This document shows, in pieces, positions 33,974 through 42,223 of a stretch of DNA of 45,847 bases. Position numbers and translations under genes: made by a program. The notes under the pieces were generated by a model. The model was not told the DNA's origin. It made no database searches and saw only the letters and a list, made by a program, of their open reading frames with translations. How positions within the stretch are numbered: position 1 is the stretch's first letter; each line of letters opens with the position of its first letter. Origin of the DNA: an uncultured Eubacteriales bacterium. Lineage in GTDB: Bacteria > Bacillota > Clostridia > Lachnospirales > Lachnospiraceae. The stretch is taken from the NCBI GenBank assembly GCA_900314555.1, contig OMVQ01000078.1, positions 1 to 45,847 on the forward strand. The letters run 5' to 3'.

Positions 33974-35671
33974 TTACATTGCACCACTCATTTTCTTAAG
34001 TCGCTGCAAATATTCCTTACTTATTCCGAAATTCTCTTCACCAAATGCATTGTTTAAGTAGATGATAAGTCCATCTAACTCATCTCTGATGAAACCAAGT
34101 CCGAGTGATTCGAATTTTCTTAAAATCTTCTTAGCAAACATAAAGTCAATACCATCGATTTCTGTTCCACCACATGCTACATAACATGGAACGAATTCCT
34201 TCATCTGACGTAAGATACGGTTACCAAATGTAAGTCTGAAATGTTCAATAAGATACTGGTCAAGTTTATCAAGTTCAAGTAAATATTCCTCTGAAATAGG
34301 ATATTTAGCTTTAGCTTCCGCATACATTTCCTCCATATGAGTAAAGCTTAATCTCATTGGTTCTGTATCAGGTGCCTCAAATGCTTCTGCTCTTGCATCT
34401 AAGTCGATTGGAATAGCTCTATCGTACACCTTATCTGATACTGCAAATGTAGAGTCATCATTATTAATTGTTCCGACATACCATACATTTGATGGTATCC
34501 ACACTTTACCCTCTATCATCTTGGCAGGATCGTTTGCTGCCTGTGAAGATACAACTGTGATAAATCTCTCATCTTCTCTTGGTAACTCAAGAATAGATAA
34601 CATTTCTGCGAAGTAATACTCAACTCTCGCAATGTTCATCTCATCTAAGATGATTAACTTAAGTCCATCATGGTACTGTGCTTCATATAATGTCTTTAAG
34701 AAATCTGTCTCTGTATATTTCTTAGTAAAATCGTTATAGTAACCGAATAACTCTGTTCTGTCTCTCCAAGATGGCTGTACAGAACAGATAAGGCTCGGAT
34801 CCTGTAAATACTGTCCTAACGCATATGGGAGTGATGTTTTACCTGTACCGGAAATACCCTGTAAGATAAGCATCTTAGCTGCACCAAATGTCGCAAATAC
34901 CTGCTTAATTACTGTCAAATCATAGTATAAATGTAATCTTGAAGCTGCATAATTTCTGAAATTAATACATATCTCTTCAAGTGACATTGTCTTATTGTAC
35001 TCGTATGGTTTGTAATCAGGTGCAAGGTACACTCTGTCCACACTTGATAATCTTGGAAATCTGAGTTCTCCTGTTTCAACCACTTCAGGTTTACTTTCAT
35101 CCTTTTCTTCACTTTCTTTCTCAGGTGATACTAATTCTACCTTAATTGTATCAGCCTCAGCCTGACTAATCATCATTTCCTTAGCCATTGTATCTGCAAT
35201 TTCTTCATCAGTCATATTGTCCGGATTCTCAGTTCCACTATATAACTTGTTAAGTTCAGGATTCTGCTCTAGTAATTCATCATTAACTTTTAATCCCATC
35301 TCTGAAATCTTCATAGCTAATATCTTATCTTTCTCATAATTAGCTTTCATAATTTCACGTTTAAGGGTTACAACTTCATCTTTCATCTTCTCATATTCGA
35401 CAACGGGTACTTTAAATCTGAACAACACCTTAAGTCCCTTAAATATAAGGTAAAGCACTAATGCAATAAGTATATATATAAGAATATGAGTAATTATATA
35501 TGCAATCCAGCCAAGTGGCGATAAATCCTTATAATATGTGCTGGAAAGTTTCTGGTAAAACTGAATGTCAAGTATTCCGAGAATACAATTCTTAAATGCT
35601 ATACACAGATTGTATACATTATCAAATATTGACCTCATAAAATTATAAAAATAATAAAAATAAGCATTCAT
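33974..35671 (-). CDS. membrane-anchored McrB-like AAA+ ATPase
   Basis: 565 residues; ATG with GAGGT six bases upstream. The N-terminus has a membrane hairpin or single segment (about 52-85, preceded by an aromatic amphipathic stretch), then a coiled coil (about 90-125) and an acidic linker (150-200). The AAA+ core is McrB/MoxR-like: Walker A GISGTGKT (272-279), Walker B LIILDEMNIARVEYYF (339-354, the McrB pattern), sensor 1 GTINNDDSTF (400-409) and an Arg finger in VYDRA (near 418). The typical McrB N-terminal DNA-binding domain is absent and replaced by the membrane part. Set between TasA-like genes and sipW, it probably powers a step at the membrane, such as subunit handling or export, rather than DNA restriction (inference). 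Confidence 0.85.
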   Translation of the reverse strand: MNAYFYYFYNFMRSIFDNVYNLCIAFKNCILGILDIQFYQKLSSTYYKDLSPLGWIAYIITHILIYILIALVLYLIFKGLKVLFRFKVPVVEYEKMKDEVVTLKREIMKANYEKDKILAMKISEMGLKVNDELLEQNPELNKLYSGTENPDNMTDEEIADTMAKEMMISQAEADTIKVELVSPEKESEEKDESKPEVVETGELRFPRLSSVDRVYLAPDYKPYEYNKTMSLEEICINFRNYAASRLHLYYDLTVIKQVFATFGAAKMLILQGISGTGKTSLPYALGQYLQDPSLICSVQPSWRDRTELFGYYNDFTKKYTETDFLKTLYEAQYHDGLKLIILDEMNIARVEYYFAEMLSILELPREDERFITVVSSQAANDPAKMIEGKVWIPSNVWYVGTINNDDSTFAVSDKVYDRAIPIDLDARAEAFEAPDTEPMRLSFTHMEEMYAEAKAKYPISEEYLLELDKLDQYLIEHFRLTFGNRILRQMKEFVPCYVACGGTEIDGIDFMFAKKILRKFESLGLGFIRDELDGLIIYLNNAFGEENFGISKEYLQRLKKMSGAM

Positions 35672-35695
35672 TTAGCTACCTCATCATATGATTCT

Positions 35696-36676
35696 TTAGT
35701 TTCCGTTTGTAATATAAGTAAGATTCTCTGTTGAAATAAACTGTATCTGTCCTTTCATTGTATCAGCAGCAATCTGGTTTACACAGTCTACATCTGTTCC
35801 TTCAATCCACATTCTAAGAGTACATTCAACATCATCGCCCTCTTTAATTGTGCATATAGAACCTGACTGTGCTTCTGTTCCATCCTTGCCATCTCCTACG
35901 AAACTCTTTGTAGAAAGCTGTTTTAATGTATCATATTCTCCATATTTTTCACCTGGTTTGTTTGTATATTTTACACTATTATTTTCATTAAATGTATTAT
36001 GTTTCTCTGAGTTTGGTTCATATATAACTACATCACCTGTCTGAGTATTCTTAAATTCAAAACTTATTCTTATTGAATAGGCTGCTGTCTCTCCTGTTGC
36101 ATCAGCTTTCTTTATAATATATGTTCCTGTTGTATCATCAAATGTTGCACCATTAATCTCATCCTGACTCATACCAATGAAATGAATGTCATAATACTTT
36201 GCTTTATCTGAATCAACGTTATCACTACCTGCTCTTAAGAAGAATTTCTTCTCATAGATATATTTAGTATGAAGTTCTTTATTCTGGTTTTCATCATTCT
36301 CGTCAAGATAATCTAAGTGGTCAACTTTACCCTCAAGATATACAGGTTTGAAGAATTTTAATCCATCTTGTGTTGTTACGGGGCTTAAATACATCTTAGC
36401 TTTATCTTCATCAGATACTCCATCGAATAATCCTATGGCATCCTTATATTCTTCCGGTTTATCTACACCATTATCTACCGTAACATTTGATATCTGTAAG
36501 TTACCAATAGTATCTGCTGTAAATTCCGAACTTGTAATCTTTGGTGTGTTAGTAAGTTTATACCATGCATATGATGCAACCGAAATTACTAATACACTTA
36601 CTATTATCATCGAAATTGTCATTGTTAATTGTTTTCTTCGCTGTCTTTTTTCTTCACTTGTCTTTTTGTTTTTCAT
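35696..36676 (-). CDS. TasA-like membrane-anchored surface protein (member 3)
   Basis: 326 residues. A basic tail (KNKKTSEEKRQRRKQ) precedes a membrane segment (about 18-38) ending VASYAWYK, similar to the SipW-type A.FAWF motif. The outer domain is beta-rich and closely related to member 2: both share LSPVTTQDG/LSPVTSRDG, a YIYEK.F.L.AGS block, VIYEPN/VYEPN, and a final RMWIEGTDVDC ... GQIQFISTE. The two Cys-bearing motifs may form a disulfide. It follows member 2 by 30 bases and precedes the AAA+ gene by 24. It is probably a structural subunit or membrane base of the fibre. Confidence 0.75.
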   Translation of the reverse strand: MKNKKTSEEKRQRRKQLTMTISMIIVSVLVISVASYAWYKLTNTPKITSSEFTADTIGNLQISNVTVDNGVDKPEEYKDAIGLFDGVSDEDKAKMYLSPVTTQDGLKFFKPVYLEGKVDHLDYLDENDENQNKELHTKYIYEKKFFLRAGSDNVDSDKAKYYDIHFIGMSQDEINGATFDDTTGTYIIKKADATGETAAYSIRISFEFKNTQTGDVVIYEPNSEKHNTFNENNSVKYTNKPGEKYGEYDTLKQLSTKSFVGDGKDGTEAQSGSICTIKEGDDVECTLRMWIEGTDVDCVNQIAADTMKGQIQFISTENLTYITNGN

Positions 36677-36706
36677 ATTCTCACTCTACCTTTCCGGTTT
36701 TTATCC

Positions 36707-37588
36707 CTAATTCTTTTTCTCTGTTGAAATGAACTGAATCTGTCCTGCAATCATATCTGATGCAATTGAGTTAGTACAATCATTATCTGTACCCTCAATC
36801 CATACTCTCATTGTTACTAATGTATCTTTATTCTCATCTAATGTAAATAGCTTTTCTGATTCATTTGCCTTAGGACTCTTCACAAATGTTCCATCCGCAT
36901 TCTGCTGATACAAATTGGCATATGAGCCATATTCACTTCCTATACCGTTTATTGCTCTGTTTGTGTCACTGTTATGTGTGTTGCAATTTGGTTCATATAC
37001 ATATGTCTGTCCATCAGGAAGTGTGAAGCTGATTCTTATTGCATTTGCTGCTGTATCTCCACTGCTTGTCGGCTGATATATAAAGCAACCATTTGTTTTG
37101 TTATTAGACTGTACACCATAAAGTGCTACATCATATGTTCTCTTAATCTCTGCTACATTGTTCTTGGAATTACTTCCGGCTTTTAAGTAAAATGTTTTCT
37201 CATAAATATAATACTTTGTAAGCTGTGTTCTGTCTGTAAGCTGCGTAACTGAATTAACTGTATTAGTAAGCGGCTCAAAATTAGGTATGTAGAAATTCAC
37301 ACCGTCTCTCGATGTTACAGGACTTAAGACAATACTTGACATCTTAGTTCCCGTTGCATTATTCAGATTAAGTGCATCTGAATATGTTCCCGGTCCATTA
37401 CCAAGGTCATCGGCTATCTGTAAGTTACCCTGATGATCTGCAATCAACGATAAATTCTCTACTCTTGCTCTGTTACTTATCGTAAACCATGCCCACACAC
37501 CTACATTTGCTGTAAGCACAATTAAAAACGCAAGAAAATATACTCTTCTTTTTGGTATTTTTTTCTTTTTCTTCTTATCTTTTTCCAT
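36707..37588 (-). CDS. TasA-like membrane-anchored surface protein (member 2)
   Basis: 293 residues from the second of two adjacent ATG codons (GGAGG six bases before it). A very basic tail (MEKDKKKKKKIPKRR) and one membrane segment (about 16-34) ending in VGVWAWFTISN resemble a SipW-type signal. The outer part shares LSPVTSRDG, YIYEKTFYLKAGS, VYEPNCNTHN and the terminal MRVWIEGTDNDC ... GQIQFISTE with member 3, so the two are tandem duplicates. No enzyme motif. Whether SipW releases it or it stays anchored cannot be told from sequence. Confidence 0.75.
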   Translation of the reverse strand: MEKDKKKKKKIPKRRVYFLAFLIVLTANVGVWAWFTISNRARVENLSLIADHQGNLQIADDLGNGPGTYSDALNLNNATGTKMSSIVLSPVTSRDGVNFYIPNFEPLTNTVNSVTQLTDRTQLTKYYIYEKTFYLKAGSNSKNNVAEIKRTYDVALYGVQSNNKTNGCFIYQPTSSGDTAANAIRISFTLPDGQTYVYEPNCNTHNSDTNRAINGIGSEYGSYANLYQQNADGTFVKSPKANESEKLFTLDENKDTLVTMRVWIEGTDNDCTNSIASDMIAGQIQFISTEKKN

Positions 37589-37629
37589 CATAAGCCTCCA
37601 TTCTTCTCTTCTAATACTCTATCGAATCT

Positions 37630-38658
37630 TTAATCTTCAATATAATCAAATCCCATATAGACTTCAACCCATCCACCGATTATGTCATCTGTACAGTCAG
37701 GGTCTTCACCTTCGTACCACATTACAACAGTATATTTATCTACTTCTTTATTTTCTATCTGTTCTCTGACTCCATTGCATATCGTCTTCTTTGAAACGAA
37801 TGGCTCTGCTGTCAGTTTATTTGCAAAATTTATATCCTGTGCATATGAAACTTCATCTTTGCTTATTCCTGCTTCATCATTACTTATAGTTTCATATTGA
37901 GAAGGTGTCGATGCGACATCTGTAAATGGAAATTCATATATCGAATATTGTTTCTCAGGCTCTCCATTGTCTCCAATCATCGCATATGTTGTCTGTTTTC
38001 CGTTTACAAATACCATTACCCATAGTGCTTTCTCAGCATTTTTAGATGAACGCCTTATATTAATCGACCATTGGTAATCTTTCGTCTTACCCGTTTCATT
38101 TGTAAGATAAAATGTATGTGCAACATAGTTCTGTCCATCATGTACACCATCGACTTCATCAACATCATTTGCTATATCGAATACATTAATATTATCTGCC
38201 ACAACCGCTTCACTTCTAAGACAGACTAACTTTTCTTCGAAACTGTCTCTGTTAGCTAAGTAGAAACCATCTTTTGACATATTACTGTCTAGACTTATAA
38301 CAAATTCTCCGGCTCCTGTATAGAAAGATGACAGAATAAATAAAATAGTCAAAATCGCTGTAATAATTATTACGCCCTGCCATGCTGCTCTTACCCTGAA
38401 CATACTTCTCGTAATACTTATTCCACCCATATACCAGTGTTTGAATCTGTTAAGCAAATCAAACCTGCTTAGGAATGAACGTCTGATTTTCTTACCGTCA
38501 GGATTATCTATGTTATCCTTATCCTGAACGTTCTTATCTCTATTCCTTTTGCCTTTATTCTTTTTTTCTTTTTTATTCTTATCCTTTTTATTCTTATCAT
38601 TTTCTTCAGGTACATTTATGTCTTTCATATCTAAATCTTTAGTACCTTTATCACTCAT
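37630..38658 (-). CDS. TasA-like protein with long Lys-rich cytoplasmic tail (member 1)
   Basis: 342 residues, ATG with AAGGTGG six bases upstream. Residues 1-60 are extremely Lys/Asn/Asp-rich (NKKDKNKKEKKNKGKRNRD), followed by an Arg-rich juxtamembrane region, a membrane segment (about 95-114) and a beta-rich outer domain. The end contains VVMWYEGEDPDC, a version of the WIEGTD.DC motif of members 2 and 3, so it is a more distant paralogue. The ~90-residue inner part is far longer than a signal peptide and suggests a stably anchored protein contacting cytoplasmic partners such as the AAA+ ATPase (inference). It is second in the operon, 15 bases after the HD-GYP gene. Confidence 0.72.
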   Translation of the reverse strand: MSDKGTKDLDMKDINVPEENDKNKKDKNKKEKKNKGKRNRDKNVQDKDNIDNPDGKKIRRSFLSRFDLLNRFKHWYMGGISITRSMFRVRAAWQGVIIITAILTILFILSSFYTGAGEFVISLDSNMSKDGFYLANRDSFEEKLVCLRSEAVVADNINVFDIANDVDEVDGVHDGQNYVAHTFYLTNETGKTKDYQWSINIRRSSKNAEKALWVMVFVNGKQTTYAMIGDNGEPEKQYSIYEFPFTDVASTPSQYETISNDEAGISKDEVSYAQDINFANKLTAEPFVSKKTICNGVREQIENKEVDKYTVVMWYEGEDPDCTDDIIGGWVEVYMGFDYIED

Positions 38659-38673
38659 ATATTACCACCTTCT

Positions 38674-39339
38674 TTATATTTTCTTCATACTTGCTCTAAA
38701 TAAGTCAACTAACTCCGGATCAAACTGTCTGCCTGACTCCTTAGTTATTATCTCTATCGCTTCTTCCTTAGATGTCTGCTTCTTCTTATATGGTTTCCAG
38801 CTTGTTATTCCATCATAGGTATCTGCAATAGCACAAATTCTCGCCTCATATGGTATCTCCTCACCCTTTAATCCTTTCGGGTAACCGTTGCCGTCCCATC
38901 TCTCATGATGATACAATGCAACGTTCATAAAATGCTTCATAACTGCATTATTAAAAGGCTTCTTATAAATGCTATCCATTGCCGGAATCGCATTTATAGC
39001 GTGGTCCTTTATTAACTGAAATTCTTCATCTGTAAGCTTCTCTACCTTATTAAGAACTGCAAATGGAATATAGACTCTTCCGATATCATGATATTTAAAA
39101 ATATCTCTGCTATATTTTTCGAATTCATATCCAAGTTCCTTATGAATCCTGTCAGCATCTATATCATAGATAAATCTGAATAATATCTCTGAATAATCGC
39201 CAACTCTTTGCATATGTTCCCTGGTCTCTCTTGGAATTACACTGCACAAACTATTGATTGTAGGATAACAATCTATCTTAGTACTTTTCATCTGACTCTT
39301 GTCACTTACAAACAACAGTTTCACCTTCTTTCGTTTCAT
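38674..39339 (-). CDS. soluble HD-GYP domain protein opening the surface operon
   Basis: 221 residues from the ATG at 39339; a GTG nine bases upstream is possible and no clear ribosome site decides. A compact HD-GYP domain fills the protein: [11 protein letters not shown] (HD near 84-85) and [13 protein letters not shown] (144-156), with motifs intact. There is no sensor or receiver domain. It should hydrolyse c-di-GMP. Standing first in an operon that makes a surface structure and ends with an EAL-type protein, it suggests local control of assembly by c-di-GMP. Spacing of 15 bases to member 1 supports co-transcription. Confidence 0.88.
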   Translation of the reverse strand: MKRKKVKLLFVSDKSQMKSTKIDCYPTINSLCSVIPRETREHMQRVGDYSEILFRFIYDIDADRIHKELGYEFEKYSRDIFKYHDIGRVYIPFAVLNKVEKLTDEEFQLIKDHAINAIPAMDSIYKKPFNNAVMKHFMNVALYHHERWDGNGYPKGLKGEEIPYEARICAIADTYDGITSWKPYKKKQTSKEEAIEIITKESGRQFDPELVDLFRASMKKI

Positions 39340-39344
39340 TTCAC

Positions 39345-39400
39345 ACACTTACGTTCATCAGTTTATAATAAACATCGACATTTTTCAATTATTTTTTACC
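39345..39400 (-). promoter_or_regulatory. possible promoter region of the surface operon
   Basis: On the minus strand TTGAAA and TATAAA occur with a short 15-bp spacer just upstream of the HD-GYP gene; further up TTGTAT and TAATAT are spaced 16 bp (around 39450-39480). Neither is compelling. The -10 region overlaps a near-palindrome, GTTTATAATAAAC. Confidence 0.3.
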
Positions 39401-39527
39401 ATATTCCTTGAATTTTGTCTACCAATTCGGCCATTTTATGCCACTAATATGATATTATGCATATACAATACATATACAATTGTTTTTAAGTTCTTGTAAG
39501 TTTTTATTACAAATGGTATTCTTATAC

Positions 39528-39533
39528 TATAAT
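39528..39533 (+). promoter_or_regulatory. -10 box of the esterase gene
   Basis: A consensus TATAAT, 85 bases before the start codon, with a weaker -35 (TATTAC or ATTACA) 16-17 bases upstream. TTGTAA and TTACAA upstream form a small inverted repeat that may be an operator. Confidence 0.45.
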
Positions 39534-39618
39534 TCAGGTGTTTTTATTTATAAGTATTCAATTCATAGATAACATATTTATTATAAGTAAAATAACATTC
39601 AAAAGAAACGAGGTAATT

Positions 39619-40503
39619 ATGAGTATTAAAAATATTTTCTATAAACAACGTGAAGATTTCGAAAAGTCAGCTTCTAAAAGAGACATAGAATTTGACTTTC
39701 CAGACAACATACTGGAATATAAGGATATTTCTTATTCAAATGACGGACTTAAAGAACATAGATTAGATATATTCCGTCCAAAAGATATGGAGAATACTAT
39801 TCTCCCTGTAATTGTTAACGTCCATGGTGGCGGACTGATTATGGGAAATAAGGAATTTAACAGATTCTTCTGTGCGAGACTTAGTTCAATGGGCTTCTTA
39901 GTATTTAGTATTGAATATCGTCTTGTCCCTGATTGTATGATTTATGAACAATTATCAGATATCACAATGGCAATGAATTTTATCTCTGATAACATCTCCC
40001 TGTACAATGGCGATACTGAACATATTTATGCTGTCGGTGACAGTGGCGGCGCGTGCCTGCTTACATATCATACGGCTGTTGATAATTGCGAAACTGTTGC
40101 AAATGCAGCAAATGTAGAACCATCTCATCTTAGAATCAATGCTCTTGGTCTTATAAGCGGTATGTTTTACACAACACGCTTTGACCAGATAGGTATGTTC
40201 TTACCTAAATATGTCTTTGGCAAGAATTATAAAAAAGGAAATTTTGCAAAATATGTTAATCCTGAACATAAGGATATTGTAACTTCATTGCCACCTTGTT
40301 TTCTGGTAACAAGCGCTAATGACAATCTTTCACACTATACATTGAATTACGAGAAAGCCCTTGCTAAATATAATGTCCCACATAAATTATTGAATTTTCC
40401 TAAGAATCCGAAACTGACACACGCCTTCAGTGTGTTCTATCCATTCTTAGATGAAAGTACAAAGACTATTGAGGAAATGGTGGAGTTTCTAAGGAAATAC
40501 TGA
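39619..40503 (+). CDS. alpha/beta hydrolase, HSL-type esterase/lipase
   Basis: 294 residues from the ATG at 39619, which has GAGG six bases upstream; the open frame extends further up without a ribosome site. The oxyanion-hole motif HGGG (69-72) and nucleophile motif GDSGG (140-144, Ser 142) identify the hormone-sensitive-lipase group. The triad is completed by the Asp of SANDN and the His of LTHAFSVF near the end. Cytoplasmic, no signal. It should hydrolyse short-chain or acetyl esters; the natural substrate is unknown. It is a single gene ending at a strong shared terminator. Confidence 0.88.
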   Translation: MSIKNIFYKQREDFEKSASKRDIEFDFPDNILEYKDISYSNDGLKEHRLDIFRPKDMENTILPVIVNVHGGGLIMGNKEFNRFFCARLSSMGFLVFSIEYRLVPDCMIYEQLSDITMAMNFISDNISLYNGDTEHIYAVGDSGGACLLTYHTAVDNCETVANAANVEPSHLRINALGLISGMFYTTRFDQIGMFLPKYVFGKNYKKGNFAKYVNPEHKDIVTSLPPCFLVTSANDNLSHYTLNYEKALAKYNVPHKLLNFPKNPKLTHAFSVFYPFLDESTKTIEEMVEFLRKY

Positions 40504-40527
40504 TAAAATTTAACTTTAAAATACAAT

Positions 40528-40575
40528 AAGATGTCCGTCTATGATATGTACTTTCATAGACGGACATCTTTATTT
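40528..40575. terminator. two-way terminator between the esterase and metQ
   Basis: A perfect 17-bp inverted repeat (40528-40544 and 40554-40570; core GATGTCCGTCTATGA) with a 9-base loop and T/A-rich flanks, placed between converging genes. Confidence 0.9.
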
Positions 40576-40587
40576 ATCCTAATCGAT

Positions 40588-41412
40588 TTATTCGAATGGA
40601 ACTACTGCTCCATCGTATGTTTCGTTGATGTATTCTTTAATTTCATCTGATTTTAATACTTCAACTAATGCTTTGATAGCATCTTTGTTTTCATTGCCTT
40701 CTTTAACTGCAATTATGTTTACATATGTCTGTGCTGCTTCTGAATCTGCTTTTTCACTTGCAAGTGAATCTTTTCCTACTGAGAAGCCTGCCTGAAGTGC
40801 ATAGTTACCATTTAATACAACATATGCTGTTTCATCAACTACTCTTGCTACCTGTGCTGCTTCGAGTTCTACGATTTTAACATCATATGGATTATCAACG
40901 ATATCATTAACTGTAGCTTCAAGACCTACACCATCTTTTAACTTAATGATTCCGTTATCCTGTAATAACTGTAATGCTCTTGCTTCGTTTGTTGTATCAT
41001 TAGGAACTGCGATTGAATCACCTTTTGCAATATCATCTAAAGATTTCTTTTTACCAGGATAGATTCCAAATGGCTCGTAATGTATTCCACCTGCATTTAC
41101 AAGGTGTGTACCTTTTTCTTTATTAAATGATTCTAAGTATGGAATGTGCTGGAAGTAATTAGCATCAAATTCTCCACTCTCTACAACCTGGTTTGGCTGA
41201 ACATAATCATCAAATACTTTAATCTCTAATTTGTAGCCTTTCTTCTCTAATAATGGTTTAGCTTTCTCTAATATTTCAGCATGTGGTGTTGCTGATGCAG
41301 CGATTTTAATTGTTTTATCATCTTTCTTAGATTTTCCGCAGCCTGTTAATGAGCTTGCTAATATTACACCTGTTAATGTTGCTACTAAAATTTTCTTAAA
41401 TGTCTTTCTCAT
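40588..41412 (-). CDS. metQ: methionine ABC transporter substrate-binding lipoprotein MetQ
   Basis: 274 residues. The signal ends in SSLTGC with lipid-Cys 25. The mature protein is a typical NlpA/MetQ family member (TPHAEILEKAKPLLEKKGY, FDANYFQHIPYLESFN and NDTTNEARALQLL sections). It captures methionine outside the membrane for MetNI. Last gene of metNIQ, 150 bases after metI, a gap with no clear signal. GAGG lies eight bases before the ATG. Confidence 0.95.
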   Translation of the reverse strand: MRKTFKKILVATLTGVILASSLTGCGKSKKDDKTIKIAASATPHAEILEKAKPLLEKKGYKLEIKVFDDYVQPNQVVESGEFDANYFQHIPYLESFNKEKGTHLVNAGGIHYEPFGIYPGKKKSLDDIAKGDSIAVPNDTTNEARALQLLQDNGIIKLKDGVGLEATVNDIVDNPYDVKIVELEAAQVARVVDETAYVVLNGNYALQAGFSVGKDSLASEKADSEAAQTYVNIIAVKEGNENKDAIKALVEVLKSDEIKEYINETYDGAVVPFE

Positions 41413-41562
41413 ATTCTTTTCCTCTTCTTTCTCTTTTATTTTATATAAAGACCTATTAAATAAGTCTTATAAGCTGTTAAATTGTTAATTGTAATAAACT
41501 ATATTTTTAGGTTATGTCTGACTTTATTTTATTAATGTTTCTGCTTTGTATTTATCATCTAA

Positions 41563-42222
41563 TTATTTACGTTTATCAAGACGATTTGCTATTAACATTC
41601 CGATTGACTGGAATATCTGAACTAATACCACAAGTAATACTACTGTAACTATCATAATATTTGTCTGATATCTGTAATAACCATATCTTACAGCGATATC
41701 TCCAAGTCCACCGCCGCCTACGGTTCCTGCCATAGCTGAATATCCAAGTATTGTACCGATTGCTATCGTTGCACCCGTAATAATAGATGTTCTTGCTTCT
41801 ACTAAAAGCACTTTTATAATAATTCTGAATGTTGAAGCTCCCATAGACCTTGCTGCTTCTATAACACCTGCATCTACTTCTTTTAATGAAGATTCAACCA
41901 TTCTGGCTATAAATGGAATAGCTGCTGCTACAAGTGGAACTATCGTGGCTGTTGAGCCATAACTTTGTCCTAATAAAAGTCTTGTAAATGGTATCAGTAA
42001 TATTAACAAAATTAAGAATGGGATACTTCTTACGATGTTGGCAATTATATCTAATACCTTGTATATTACTGCATTCGGTTTTAATCCATCTTTTCCTGTC
42101 ACACACAGTAACACGCCCATTGGTAAACCTATAAGATATCCAAAGAATGTAGAAACCAATGTCATATAAAGTGTTTCGTAAATTCCCTGTTTTATCATTT
42201 CTATAACTTCCGGAGTAAACAT
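41563..42222 (-). CDS. metI: methionine ABC transporter permease MetI
   Basis: 219 residues from the ATG at 42222, one base after the metN stop; GGAGGG lies inside the metN end, six to eight bases upstream. An earlier ATG 30 bases up would overlap metN and lacks a site. Five or so membrane segments and the permease EAA-type loop (EVDAGVIEAARSMGASTFRI) that docks on the ATPase. It forms the membrane channel of the methionine importer. Confidence 0.94.
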   Translation of the reverse strand: MFTPEVIEMIKQGIYETLYMTLVSTFFGYLIGLPMGVLLCVTGKDGLKPNAVIYKVLDIIANIVRSIPFLILLILLIPFTRLLLGQSYGSTATIVPLVAAAIPFIARMVESSLKEVDAGVIEAARSMGASTFRIIIKVLLVEARTSIITGATIAIGTILGYSAMAGTVGGGGLGDIAVRYGYYRYQTNIMIVTVVLLVVLVQIFQSIGMLIANRLDKRK

Positions 42223-42223
42223 T

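Noticed and set aside
32708..35671. Reading the AAA+/DUF2357-like pair as a simple McrBC restriction system
   Set aside because: The ATPase is membrane-anchored without a DNA-binding domain, the partner shows no nuclease motif, and both sit inside a surface-protein operon; still listed as the main alternative.
39340..39618. c-di-GMP (GEMM) riboswitch before the surface operon
   Set aside because: The conserved GEMM core segments and tetraloop-receptor stems are not visible in either strand.
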